Origin: Aureispira anguillae
Lineage (GTDB): Bacteria > Bacteroidota > Bacteroidia > Chitinophagales > Saprospiraceae
Length of the DNA: 64,000 nt
Direction of reading: 5' to 3'
NCBI RefSeq assembly: GCF_026000115.1
Contig: NZ_AP026867.1
Span: 2,511,501-2,575,500, forward strand
This document shows positions 1 through 8,877 of the stretch, in pieces. The position numbers and the translations under genes were made by a program. How positions within the stretch are numbered: the first letter of the stretch is position 1; each line of letters opens with the position of its first letter. The notes beneath the pieces are model-generated. The model made no database searches and was not told the origin of the DNA. It worked only from the letters and a program-made list of their open reading frames with translations.

Positions 1-882
1 CTTTTTTCGTGCGAAAACCCCAAACCCTCTGCTCCTCAAAATCCGCTTCAAAAAGATGATTTTATTGAAAAAAAAGAATACAAGTCTGTAGATCCTCAAA
101 CCTTTCCACAAGGGCTTTGGATCGGAAAAAGCTACTATGATTCCCTTCAAAAAGGGAAATTAACGCCCCTATTTATCGAAAATCATTTAAAAACGTATGT
201 AAGTGAACATCAGGGGCATCTTGAAATCGGAAACGCTTATGGTTTTGAGTCGGGAATAGTTTCCATGACAGAAAAAAACTATCGTTTTGAACCGTCAAAT
301 CAAGAAAAAGAAAGGGATTATTTTTTTAACGTTAAAGAAGAAAATAATTCACTTTTACTTTCCACTAATTTCTATTGGGGGGTTAGATATATTGACGAAA
401 TGAATAAAGACACGCTTTATATAAAAGTTAGTGCTGATTCTGAAGATAACAGGCATGATGGCCATTATCATCTCGAATTTCCTATCGAGTCGCTCTATTT
501 TAGCGGAAAATATACTGTTTTAGATAAAAAAAACAACCAAAGCTATCCGAATGTAACAATCGAAAATCAGACTATTCAAAATTTTATAAAAGGAAAAAAC
601 TATCCTTTCCGCTACGAAGCACTGTTCCCAGGCTCGCATGTGATATACATAGCTCTTGAAGAAAAATTTGGAAGAGGATATTCACTAGAATATTCTAAAA
701 GAGCATATTATTTACCTTCTGAAAGGAAATATTTTGTTGTTGAGGATACCGAAAAAGGATTTCAACTCTTTGAATTATTACAACCATCTCTTAAAAACCC
801 TAAGGGTTGTGTAGAAGCTCATGACATAGAATCTGAAGCAGAAAAAGGAGAATTGTTATTTGACTTCACTAAAACCAATTAA
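1..882 (+). CDS. Putative lipoprotein, 5' end cut by window edge
   Basis: The reading frame is open from the first base, so the gene starts outside the window. The visible protein begins Leu-Phe-Ser-Cys, which looks like a lipobox with the acylated cysteine at the fourth visible residue, followed by a Pro/Gln-rich linker. This suggests an outer-membrane lipoprotein missing only most of its signal peptide. An internal ATG at 265 is in frame but is not the start, because good coding sequence continues upstream of it. The mature domain is mostly beta-strand-like with many aromatic residues (for example LWIGKSYYDS). I do not recognise a family. The layout (lipobox, linker, 'GLWIG' segment) loosely recalls the YARHG lipoprotein at 50152-51126 ('LGFWVGYF'), but no YARHG motif is present here. 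Confidence 0.75.
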   Translation, partial: LFSCENPKPSAPQNPLQKDDFIEKKEYKSVDPQTFPQGLWIGKSYYDSLQKGKLTPLFIENHLKTYVSEHQGHLEIGNAYGFESGIVSMTEKNYRFEPSNQEKERDYFFNVKEENNSLLLSTNFYWGVRYIDEMNKDTLYIKVSADSEDNRHDGHYHLEFPIESLYFSGKYTVLDKKNNQSYPNVTIENQTIQNFIKGKNYPFRYEALFPGSHVIYIALEEKFGRGYSLEYSKRAYYLPSERKYFVVEDTEKGFQLFELLQPSLKNPKGCVEAHDIESEAEKGELLFDFTKTN

Positions 883-1036
883 TGTTTAAATAGAATTTAA
901 TCTCAGGTGGAATAGAAATAGTAGAAATGATCAAGTACCTTTTGCTTATAAATGCTAAGAAAGAAATCAGAATGCTCCAAGGCTAACACCTTGATATCTA
1001 GCCCCTTCTATATCAAGATAAAAAATGATACCAAAT

Positions 1037-1522
1037 TTATTCTTTAACTTCGCTATTATCATCTATAAAAGAAGAATCATCAAGGATAGTTGATTCTCCT
1101 TTTATAGATGGCGTTTTTTCTCTTAAAATTTGATTTGTAGTACTTTCTAAAAACTTTGTAATGGCAAGATCACTATAAATTCCCGCAACAAAAACAACAA
1201 GATAAGTTATAACTGATTCTTTAGCGTCAACAAATGAATTAAGAAAAAGGAATAAAATTGCTCCCAATATAATTCCCATTAAAGAACGTACTACTATTAA
1301 TTTAAAAAAAGAATTTATTTCATCCTCTTGATAAAGAGTATAGATTAACTTAAAAAGGCTTCCTACGAAACTCACCAGAATAACTCCTAAGGGAATGCCT
1401 AAAAAAGTATACGTTTTGATGTTTTCCCAAGATAAATCAAGTGAAAGGAAAAGAAAAAATAAAGAAATAGGAACTAAAATTAGTAAAAATGCTTTTGTGT
1501 TATTCGCTTGATTGTTTGCCAC
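1037..1522 (-). CDS. Small integral membrane protein, unknown family
   Basis: A 161-residue protein with four likely membrane helices (about residues 10-28, 39-60, 77-97 and 103-122) and an acidic cytosolic-looking tail rich in Asp, Ser and Glu. The only plausible start is GTG at 1522; the next in-frame Met lies inside the third helix. No family is recognised. It is transcribed alone, between the end of the first gene and a T9SS cargo gene on the same strand. Composition and helix layout make it a believable gene, but the start is uncertain. Confidence 0.6.
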   Translation of the reverse strand: MANNQANNTKAFLLILVPISLFFLFLSLDLSWENIKTYTFLGIPLGVILVSFVGSLFKLIYTLYQEDEINSFFKLIVVRSLMGIILGAILFLFLNSFVDAKESVITYLVVFVAGIYSDLAITKFLESTTNQILREKTPSIKGESTILDDSSFIDDNSEVKE

Positions 1523-1648
1523 TTCTATTCGCTTATAAAGTTTATGTAGAATTAGTAATATACACTAACTTAATGAGAAAAACAACATATAACAAGCATT
1601 ACACTACATTAAAAATTATTACTTTTCTGAATACAGTAATCGAGCAAC

Positions 1649-3166
1649 CTAAAATTCCTGTTTTATTAATTTCCCAGTACTTTCTAACCCATCTAAACTT
1701 TCAACCTTGTAAAAATAAATGCCATTGGGCAGTGTTTTTTGTAATCTGATTTGATTGCTAATATTGTATATTTTTTGACGTTGAATCAATTGCCCATTTA
1801 CATTAAATAAGCTAAAAATATATTCTACATGATTCAATTCTTCAAAATCAACCGTGATATAATCAAAAAATGGATTGGGGGATATTTGAGCAGATAACGT
1901 TTCGATATTTGATACATTAACCGATGCACAGGGATTACTTAACATACTAATTGTATCAGAAATAATAATACATTTTCCTGGTCCAATAAGCGTATCCAAA
2001 TCCATGTAATCTATTTCACCATTCATTACAAAACCTTCACAATCATTCTGAAGAATTCCTCCAACTCGATCTCTATTTGGATAGTTATAAATAGTTTGAT
2101 TGATGATATTTCCCGTTGCATCCAAAATACATACACCAATATCAACGTTATCGGTTAAGGTATCATGAAAATTAGAGGCGAGGTAAAAACTACCATCTGC
2201 TCGCTCTAATAGTTGATGTGCATCTATCGTAGGGTATTCTTGGGACCACAAAAGGGTTCCTGCTGGGGTAAACTTATGCAATTGGGTAGAAAGCGAAAGG
2301 GGCTGAGTGTATGGATTATATTTACATAATAATATGTAATTGCTATCGCTGGTTTGATAGATTTCACGAGGAGTACTTGTAGCCGAATCAATCAATTTAA
2401 CCTCCCACTCTTCTACCAGAGCGCTATTGGATTTTGTAATAAATATATCTCCTTTTTGACCTAGGGAGCGGATCTCTCCAAAAAGAAAACCATTATCAGC
2501 GGTCTGTATAAGTCCTCCTTGTGTACAATTTGGATAAATGCCAAAATCAAATTGATTTTGTTGCACAATATTTTTGTTAGAATCTAATGTTATAAGCCCT
2601 GTATATGGCGTATAATTAGGGGGCCAAATCCACCCACCATTAGAAACTCTATCTCTCGTCAAATAAGTATATCGATTGGGTCCAGATTTAATAGCATTGA
2701 CGGTGTTGTGCAAATGATCCTGCTGTAGAATTGCGGCATCTGCTGGATTGCTTACCATATTCCCTAAACTATCAATTCGCAAAAGCATTGGATCAGAACT
2801 AGGGGTCTGAAGGCTGCCATTAAATCCTCGTCCTACAATGGTATATTCTCCTGTTAGTGTATCTTCATAGACATTCATATGATGCCCCCCATCATTAATA
2901 TAATGTTGTTGAGACCACAAAAGCTGCCCTGCTGGAGTCGTTTTATTGACATAGAGGTGTGTAGCTGTGCCATGAAAAAAAATAAGATAAGGGGAATAGA
3001 TTCGACGGTCTCCTACCGTTAAATAATTTCCGTCATGGCATTTAAAAATAAGGTTGCCTCCTATATTATGAGCTGTATCTGTATTAATATTGGTAAAAAT
3101 AGGTTGCCCCAATACATGACCATTTATTAGGCAAAAGGCAATGCCAAGTAGTAGTAGTGTTTTCAT
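1649..3166 (-). CDS. Secreted protein with T9SS type A C-terminal sorting domain
   Basis: A 505-residue protein with a classic signal peptide (MKTLLLLGIAFCLINGHVLGQ). Its central region is made of repeating beta segments of the type 'xxDGxYlvxG', as in large Bacteroidota surface proteins with propeller-like repeats (for example 'QTADNGFLFGE', 'TSDSNYILLCK', 'RADGSFYLAS'). The last 75 residues form a type IX secretion sorting domain: 'ISPNPFFDYITVDF', then 'LFNVNGQLIQ', then 'LPNGIYFYKVES' and 'GKLIKQEF'. It should cross the inner membrane by Sec and the outer membrane by T9SS, then be anchored or released at the surface. The protein at 6643-8505 has the same architecture. The ligand or enzymatic role is unknown. 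Confidence 0.9.
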   Translation of the reverse strand: MKTLLLLGIAFCLINGHVLGQPIFTNINTDTAHNIGGNLIFKCHDGNYLTVGDRRIYSPYLIFFHGTATHLYVNKTTPAGQLLWSQQHYINDGGHHMNVYEDTLTGEYTIVGRGFNGSLQTPSSDPMLLRIDSLGNMVSNPADAAILQQDHLHNTVNAIKSGPNRYTYLTRDRVSNGGWIWPPNYTPYTGLITLDSNKNIVQQNQFDFGIYPNCTQGGLIQTADNGFLFGEIRSLGQKGDIFITKSNSALVEEWEVKLIDSATSTPREIYQTSDSNYILLCKYNPYTQPLSLSTQLHKFTPAGTLLWSQEYPTIDAHQLLERADGSFYLASNFHDTLTDNVDIGVCILDATGNIINQTIYNYPNRDRVGGILQNDCEGFVMNGEIDYMDLDTLIGPGKCIIISDTISMLSNPCASVNVSNIETLSAQISPNPFFDYITVDFEELNHVEYIFSLFNVNGQLIQRQKIYNISNQIRLQKTLPNGIYFYKVESLDGLESTGKLIKQEF

Positions 3167-3253
3167 AAGTTTTTATCATGGTTAGTTTAATTATATTTCA
3201 AAAACGCATAGAAAAACAAATTTGCTGCCTTGATTTTATTATTTTTTAGGCTA

Positions 3254-5764
3254 CTACTTCTTTATAAATTTCTTTGAGGTATATGTATTGTGATGCGCGG
3301 CGAATGCCGTTAGGACGTAAACACCTCGGGGTAAATCTTCTATAGGAATTTGTAGGGTTGAGTTGGTTGAAATATTGAGATTTTTTTCTAAGATTTTCCT
3401 TCCTAGCAAATCCAAAACAAGCACCTTTGTAGGATTGCAATCCACCCATTCTATGTTGATCCGATTGTCAATAGGATTAGGGAAAATTTTAAAATCGAGT
3501 GTTTCTAAATCAATGATTCTCGAATCTTCATCCGCAAGATAAGCGACCCATGGACGAGCTTGCTTAATGACAAGTTGATTATCAGCCGTTATTTTATATT
3601 CAATTTCCATGGCAAAAGTAGGATTGCCAACCGCATTATAAAGCACTTCAAACTTGTTATGAATAACCGTAAGATAAGCCCTGATTTGATCCAAATGCTT
3701 TCTTTCCAGAATAAGCCCTTTATTGGGTACTAGACTCGAATGCTGCAAAACAATATAATCTGTTGCACTGGTTGCTACAATGTCTAGCAATAATTCTTCA
3801 GGAACAGCCGTATTATTAGGATTGGTGATTAGATCTTCTCCAACCTGAGAATTTAAATAATAAAATGCATCATTGGTCTGGTACATTGGGTCGGTGCTAA
3901 CCCCTACACCATTGGCTTTTTCATCCGAATAATTGGAATGGCATAAGACTCCCATTGAGGCGGTAAGATGATTGACTCGATAAAATTCCCGTTCATCAAA
4001 AGCTCTTAAATTCCACAAACTAGCATAGATCTGCTGGATGGATTTAGCAATATGCCCCTCGTTGGGATGCTGTGTATTGGAGGCATATAACCCTGCCCCA
4101 TTAAATCCTGGCAAATCCTCATTGTTTGTACTCGATCGACATCGTATGGAAGTATTTTCAGGAAAAGAAGCCTGCATTTCAGCCAATTGATCCAACATCC
4201 AGTAGGGCATTTCTCCTTTTTCTATTTTCTTTCTAAAAGCAGCTAACATCGCATCCCTCAAATTTCGGTCTGTCCTAAAATCTGGATTCTTAAGCATCTC
4301 CCTCGCCACTTCAAAAAAGTGATTGTGCTTCATAAATTCTTGGTAAAAATAAAAGGGAACGCCAAAACCATCTGGAATTGTTTCCGCTGGAAAACCAAAG
4401 GTTCTCATTGTTGCGACATTAGCACATTTTGCGCCAAACCCATCAAACATCGAAAACGTTATTTCATCCAATGGCAAAATAGAGGTATAATCCAAATTTA
4501 AGGGAGAAGTTTGATTTTGATCGGGTCTAGCTTTTTCAAACCAGTTGTTTACTTCTTCTAGGCTTGCTTCTCGAATGAAAAATTGGTCTTGTTCTACTTT
4601 AAAATAAATATAATGCCCAAGTAAGTTGGCAACAGAGTCAATTAATAGAGGGTCTCTGATAAACGCATTGGGAACTCCATCTTGTATTGCTCTTAGATTC
4701 ACATGTGACAATGGCGTTTGAATGACAGAGGTTATAATACCACCAACACGAGGGAGCGTATTGGGCAATGACGAATACAATACAATGTCTTTTATCCCTG
4801 GTATGTCTCCTGCTGCCATCTCCCGAAAAAGACCAAATCCTTCTGCCTCATTTAGCCCCCAATAATCAACTTGGGCATACACCTCTGCTTCAAAAAGTAC
4901 GGGCACCCTAGAGTTGGTATATTGTCCCGAATCCTGCTCGTATTGAATTTGACTATTTGTCGTTACAAAATAGGATAAGTTATTCGTTAAGAATGGCATA
5001 TTTGCAGCCAATAATTCATGTGTTTTTTGGACAACCTCAAAATCATCCCCATGACCATTACTATAATTAAAAGCAAATGTTCCGAGTGTTCCATTGTTCG
5101 ATATGGTCGTTGGATGATAAATAATTTGCCCCTTTTTTACATCATTCCCAATCGTACTAATACCGATCGCATTGGCAAAATCTGCGTGGAGATTGTGCGT
5201 ATTTCCATTTATAAAATAAACCTTGGGTGCTGTATTAAAATCCACAATTATAAATTTGGCAAATCGCTTGCCATTTAAAAATTCAGACCACTGCACCAAA
5301 TCTCTTGAAATCGACAATTGATTAAACAGCGTAAAACTATCAATTGCAATTGCTCCATCATTAATGCTGATCGGATTGGCGGGGTTGATCGGATTTTGAG
5401 TAGGAAAATTTTGATATTCTGTGATGTCATCCACCCCATCCCTATCTGTATCATGAGCTGCACCAACCGCATATTCCAACACTTGATAATAAGCCTGAGG
5501 ATAAGCAGCCAGCGATTCTGTAATTTGTGTGGTTCCTGCTTGTCCCATTGTGATGGAAGCCGTTAAATCGAATCCACCACTGAGATCGTGTCGAACTTTT
5601 AACACATAGTATTTCCCGATTGAGGAAGCCACCGTTAACTGAACTCGACCTTCTGTATCTGTATTATACCCTATAATTGGAACTTGTTGTCCATAAATAA
5701 GACCTTGACTAGATAAGATAATTAATAAACTAAAAAGGAGATTCAAGAAAGTAGTTCTGCTCAT
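3254..5764 (-). CDS. T9SS-exported PEP/pyruvate dikinase-like protein (phosphohistidine plus ATP-grasp domains)
   Basis: I chose the ATG at 5764 (836 residues) over the GTG at 5782 because it puts a normal signal peptide (MSRTTFLNLLFSLLIIL) at the N-terminus. A calcium-binding-type motif 'DTDRDGVDD' lies near residue 105. A phosphohistidine swivelling-domain motif follows, 'TPLSHVNLRA' at about 350-359 with His354 as the likely phosphorylated residue and 'DGVPNAF' after it. Next comes a PPDK/PEP-synthase ATP-grasp domain from about 435 to 740: 'CRSSTNNEDLPGFNGAG' near 542 and the closing 'QARPW' at about 735. The C-terminal 75 residues are a T9SS type A sorting domain ('IFPNPIDNRINIEW', 'LDLLGRKILEKN', 'LPRGVYVL'). 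The His domain precedes the ATP-grasp domain, the order of glucan water dikinases rather than of PEP synthase. An exported ATP-using enzyme is odd; the substrate is unknown. Confidence 0.85.
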   Translation of the reverse strand: MSRTTFLNLLFSLLIILSSQGLIYGQQVPIIGYNTDTEGRVQLTVASSIGKYYVLKVRHDLSGGFDLTASITMGQAGTTQITESLAAYPQAYYQVLEYAVGAAHDTDRDGVDDITEYQNFPTQNPINPANPISINDGAIAIDSFTLFNQLSISRDLVQWSEFLNGKRFAKFIIVDFNTAPKVYFINGNTHNLHADFANAIGISTIGNDVKKGQIIYHPTTISNNGTLGTFAFNYSNGHGDDFEVVQKTHELLAANMPFLTNNLSYFVTTNSQIQYEQDSGQYTNSRVPVLFEAEVYAQVDYWGLNEAEGFGLFREMAAGDIPGIKDIVLYSSLPNTLPRVGGIITSVIQTPLSHVNLRAIQDGVPNAFIRDPLLIDSVANLLGHYIYFKVEQDQFFIREASLEEVNNWFEKARPDQNQTSPLNLDYTSILPLDEITFSMFDGFGAKCANVATMRTFGFPAETIPDGFGVPFYFYQEFMKHNHFFEVAREMLKNPDFRTDRNLRDAMLAAFRKKIEKGEMPYWMLDQLAEMQASFPENTSIRCRSSTNNEDLPGFNGAGLYASNTQHPNEGHIAKSIQQIYASLWNLRAFDEREFYRVNHLTASMGVLCHSNYSDEKANGVGVSTDPMYQTNDAFYYLNSQVGEDLITNPNNTAVPEELLLDIVATSATDYIVLQHSSLVPNKGLILERKHLDQIRAYLTVIHNKFEVLYNAVGNPTFAMEIEYKITADNQLVIKQARPWVAYLADEDSRIIDLETLDFKIFPNPIDNRINIEWVDCNPTKVLVLDLLGRKILEKNLNISTNSTLQIPIEDLPRGVYVLTAFAAHHNTYTSKKFIKK

Positions 5765-6020
5765 GGAAATATATATTTTCACCCCTATAAAACGATAATG
5801 AACAACTCATCTTTTAAGTGTTCTGATTAATTGGGTGCTAATAAAGATAGCCCATTTTGTCCAGAAATGAAAGAACATTAAAATCTATAAATCATAAAAA
5901 AAATAGACGTTTAGATGCCTTCATTATAGATTAATTCCATATTAATTTATTTTTTTTATCAGAAAAAATTCCCCTATTATCTTTATGCCTCTATCGTTGT
6001 TCTGTATTTATGAGCATACA

Positions 6021-6572
6021 TTACTGCTTCCTTTTGTACATAATATCTGTTCGAAGAACATACTTTATTCCCTTATGAATCGGTTTTCCAGCATGTCTTA
6101 CTTCATGTTTAAAAATAAGTGCCGTCCCCGTTTTAGGCTCAACATAAAATTGGGGAAACTCAGTAGCACCGCCTTCCATTTCTTCATTTAGGTAAATTAG
6201 TAAGGTATAAGAACTCCATTCTTTTATGGAGCGGATATAGCTTCCATCTATATGGCTTCTAAATTGTTGCCCAGGTTTATATTTATAAAATCGAAACCGT
6301 TCATTTAATCCACAGGCAATTCCATATTCCGTTTCCAAGATGACAAATGGTCTGATTTTGTCCCACAGTTCAGATGCTAATTCTTCATTATCATAAATAA
6401 ATCGTTCATTATTTCGAATTGCTTTATTAACGACTTGTTTTCCAAAGCCCATATTAACCTTTGCTAATTCATAGCCTTGCTTTTCGCTAAATTCAATCCA
6501 TTTTTGACAGTCTGCTTTGGACATGAAATTTTTAATACAAAAAATATCTTCATCCAATCTGATCGCTTCCAT
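6021..6572 (-). CDS. 2-oxoglutarate/Fe(II) oxygenase, prolyl 4-hydroxylase-like
   Basis: A 183-residue single-domain protein of the P4Hc type. The Fe(II) ligands are visible as His107-x-Asp109 ('SHIDGSY') and distal His160 ('HEVRHAGKP'). The 2-oxoglutarate-binding basic residue is probably Arg174 in 'KYVLRTDIMY'. Segments 'YKYKPGQQFRSH', 'LLIYLNEEMEGGATEF' and 'PKTGTALIF' match the family's core strands. There is no signal peptide, so it should act in the cytosol, hydroxylating proline or another residue on a protein or a small molecule using O2 and 2-oxoglutarate. It is a lone gene between two T9SS cargo genes on the same strand; a functional link to them is not shown. Confidence 0.85.
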   Translation of the reverse strand: MEAIRLDEDIFCIKNFMSKADCQKWIEFSEKQGYELAKVNMGFGKQVVNKAIRNNERFIYDNEELASELWDKIRPFVILETEYGIACGLNERFRFYKYKPGQQFRSHIDGSYIRSIKEWSSYTLLIYLNEEMEGGATEFPQFYVEPKTGTALIFKHEVRHAGKPIHKGIKYVLRTDIMYKRKQ

Positions 6573-6642
6573 AATGTATTTTTTGTTCCCTGATTTTAAA
6601 TAGGTACCTGTCTACAGGCAAAATGCTAGAATTGTTTATTAA

Positions 6643-8505
6643 TCAATGGGCAACAACCACTCGTTTTTGAGCAATCATTTTTTTATTTTGATATAAAACC
6701 AATTGGTAGATTCCTGAAGGAAGATGAGAAACTTGAATTTGAGTTGAGAATGGCTTTTCTAAGATTGATTGCCCTAAACTATTGTAAAGAATTATTTTAT
6801 CTGGTGCAATAAAAGGAGCAACAACGTTAATTTTAAATAGATTGTCCGTTGGGTTAGGTAAAATAGATACAGCATTTTCTTTGGTATTATATTGGGCGAT
6901 ATTGGATACTGTCAGATTAAAACAAGAACTGGTATCTGTACATATACTGTCTGTAACAATTACCGCATAAGTTCCATTCGAAACTGGTGTAAAAGATGAA
7001 CTTGTAGCTCCTTGAACAATTTGGTTAGTTTGACAGTTCATCCATTGGAAACTCGCTAAATTAGCATTTGCCATAAGAGTATTACCCGATTGACTAACAG
7101 CCGTATCAACGGTATGAGCACTTATATTAAAAAACGCTGAGGTGTCAGCTCCAAACCGATTACTTACCACAATTTGATAAGCGCCTAAACCTCCGATCGT
7201 AACGGGCGAAGAATTTTGGGTAGCAACCAAATTTCCATTTTGATACACTTTAAATGTATCGGAAGTAGAAAATTGCGAGTAAAAATAGACAGAACTACCT
7301 GTTGCATCTACATAATAATTGTTTCCTGTTGTTACGGGTACAGCTGCTGCTGAAGTACCACAAGCAATAGCATCATCAGGGGTAGCGGATAAGATATGGT
7401 TTCTATTGGAATCTAATTTTACTAAATAATTATTACTAGCAATGATATAGTTTCCATCTTGTAATTCGTAAGCAATCCCTAGCGCTTTGTCGTTATAAAA
7501 CGATCCATTTCCTGATTTTATATTGATGTTTTTTTTCCATAGCATAGTGCCCGTGCTACTATATTTTATGATCGTTGATTTTTTCTTAGGCTCATTAAGA
7601 TCTTGTCCCATGACTAAATAACCTCCATCTGAGCAAAGCGTAGCACGATGAGCTACACTAGGTGCTGTCGCTACTACAGGTATTGTTTTAGACCAAAGAG
7701 GGCTTCCTGTAGGACTGAGTTTTAGAATTTTCCAACCATAATTGGTATTCGGAGGACTGTATTTTTTTCCTCCAACGATTATATAATTGCCCGCATTATC
7801 TTGAAGAACAGATGCTGCCAAATCAAGGTCAAGGGCTGCAGGAAATCCAAATTGATGCGTAATACTCCCATCTAGTGCACTAATACGATAAAGAGAATCA
7901 GTTTTTAAAACCATATAGCCCCCATTCATATCTTCCTGAGCATCTATAATATTATAAGGGTAATTTTTAGTCCACAAAGGAGTGCCAGTGCTATCATAGT
8001 TAATCAAATACGTAATATTAGAGACCAAATATCCTCCAGATACTTCATGAATATCTCTTATTTTTGAGTAACCAGAATGCGGCATTGAGCGTGTCCAAGT
8101 TGTATCTCCAACAGAATTTGTTTTAACAACGAGGTCAACTTCTGGACTGAGGTATAAATCCTCTCCAGCAGCCAATATATACCCTCCATCACTAGTCTGT
8201 TCAAGTGTTATATGAGTACCAAAAGAACCTGATACATCTATAGTCTTATAAAAAACTAAGTTTCCTGATGGGGTATATTCCATCATTACTATTTCCCCTC
8301 CTGTTAAACTATTTCCACTACTAAAAACAAAGCTAGGATAACCAGCTACAACATAATTGCCATTAGGCTTGATGATCATATCTCCAGAAACAATTGGCAA
8401 TAGAGAAGTACCAGGTATCCTTAGTAGAGGTTTTATCCACTGAGATACACCAAGGTTAATTCCCAACATAATGAGCATAACAGTCAAAGAACATTTCATG
8501 AGCAT
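6643..8505 (-). CDS. Secreted T9SS type A protein with repeat region and Ig-like segment
   Basis: About 620 residues with a signal peptide starting at Met1 or Met3 (ATG at 8505 or 8499; the second gives the tidier MKCSLTVMLIMLG). The N-terminal 370 residues contain repeated 'DGGYIlaaG' strands, resembling the protein at 1649-3166. Residues of about 380-540 look like Ig-like or PKD-like beta modules, with 'FQWMNCQTNQIVQGATSSS', a common pattern in gliding-bacterium surface proteins. The C-terminal sorting domain is clear: 'SILPNPTDNLFKINV', 'LYNSLGQSILEK', 'LPSGIYQLVLYQNK'. It is predicted to be exported by T9SS. An inverted-repeat element sits directly upstream (8533-8721), so its promoter must lie within or beyond that element. 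Confidence 0.9.
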   Translation of the reverse strand: MLMKCSLTVMLIMLGINLGVSQWIKPLLRIPGTSLLPIVSGDMIIKPNGNYVVAGYPSFVFSSGNSLTGGEIVMMEYTPSGNLVFYKTIDVSGSFGTHITLEQTSDGGYILAAGEDLYLSPEVDLVVKTNSVGDTTWTRSMPHSGYSKIRDIHEVSGGYLVSNITYLINYDSTGTPLWTKNYPYNIIDAQEDMNGGYMVLKTDSLYRISALDGSITHQFGFPAALDLDLAASVLQDNAGNYIIVGGKKYSPPNTNYGWKILKLSPTGSPLWSKTIPVVATAPSVAHRATLCSDGGYLVMGQDLNEPKKKSTIIKYSSTGTMLWKKNINIKSGNGSFYNDKALGIAYELQDGNYIIASNNYLVKLDSNRNHILSATPDDAIACGTSAAAVPVTTGNNYYVDATGSSVYFYSQFSTSDTFKVYQNGNLVATQNSSPVTIGGLGAYQIVVSNRFGADTSAFFNISAHTVDTAVSQSGNTLMANANLASFQWMNCQTNQIVQGATSSSFTPVSNGTYAVIVTDSICTDTSSCFNLTVSNIAQYNTKENAVSILPNPTDNLFKINVVAPFIAPDKIILYNSLGQSILEKPFSTQIQVSHLPSGIYQLVLYQNKKMIAQKRVVVAH

Positions 8506-8532
8506 AGTTTTATACTTGTATTAATAATTAAC

Positions 8533-8721
8533 GTTCTTTGACAAATCATGTGGTAAACACTAAAAAAGGGTAAGCTTTTAACTACTTTTTAGTAGAAAGT
8601 TATAGGTCGTATGTCCTGTATTTACAGGAACTAAGCATACAACTTACGACCTATAACTTATAACAAAAGTAGTAATAAGCAGGCAAGGTAGTTTACGATT
8701 CCACACCATTTGTCAAAGAAC
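8533..8721. repeat. MITE-like inverted-repeat element with internal long stem-loop
   Basis: The outer arms are 21 bp with two mismatches (8533-8553 GTTCTTTGACAAATCATGTGG against 8701-8721 read in reverse), and the pairing continues with TAAAC/GTTTA. Inside is a perfect 15-bp stem (8597-8611 with 8645-8659, AAGTTATAGGTCGTA and its complement) enclosing a second perfect 7-bp hairpin (TCCTGTA/TACAGGA). No open reading frame and no clear target duplication. Almost the whole segment folds back on itself, as in a small non-autonomous element or a structured transcript. Confidence 0.55.
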
Positions 8722-8842
8722 CATATAATTTGAATTTTTGAGATAACAATCTATTCAACAACGATGTTAATACAAATAGTTCAGATTTTAAAAAAAAAAC
8801 TAAATAAACATGCCAACAATTCGTAACACTCCTTTTTTAAGC

Positions 8843-8869
8843 TTAGTGGGGTTTCTCAAACCCCACTAA
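8843..8869 (-). terminator. Intrinsic terminator-like hairpin after the VOC gene
   Basis: A perfect 12-bp stem (TTAGTGGGGTTT with AAACCCCACTAA) and a 3-base loop, ending 9 bases beyond the stop codon of the minus-strand gene at 8878. On the minus strand the stem is followed by GCTTAAAAAAGG rather than a U-run, so rho-independent termination is less sure in that direction. Confidence 0.6.
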
Positions 8870-8877
8870 TTCCCCCC

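Noticed and set aside
1489-1749. 86-codon plus-strand frame
   Set aside because: It overlaps the ends of two better-supported minus-strand genes and has no coding character.
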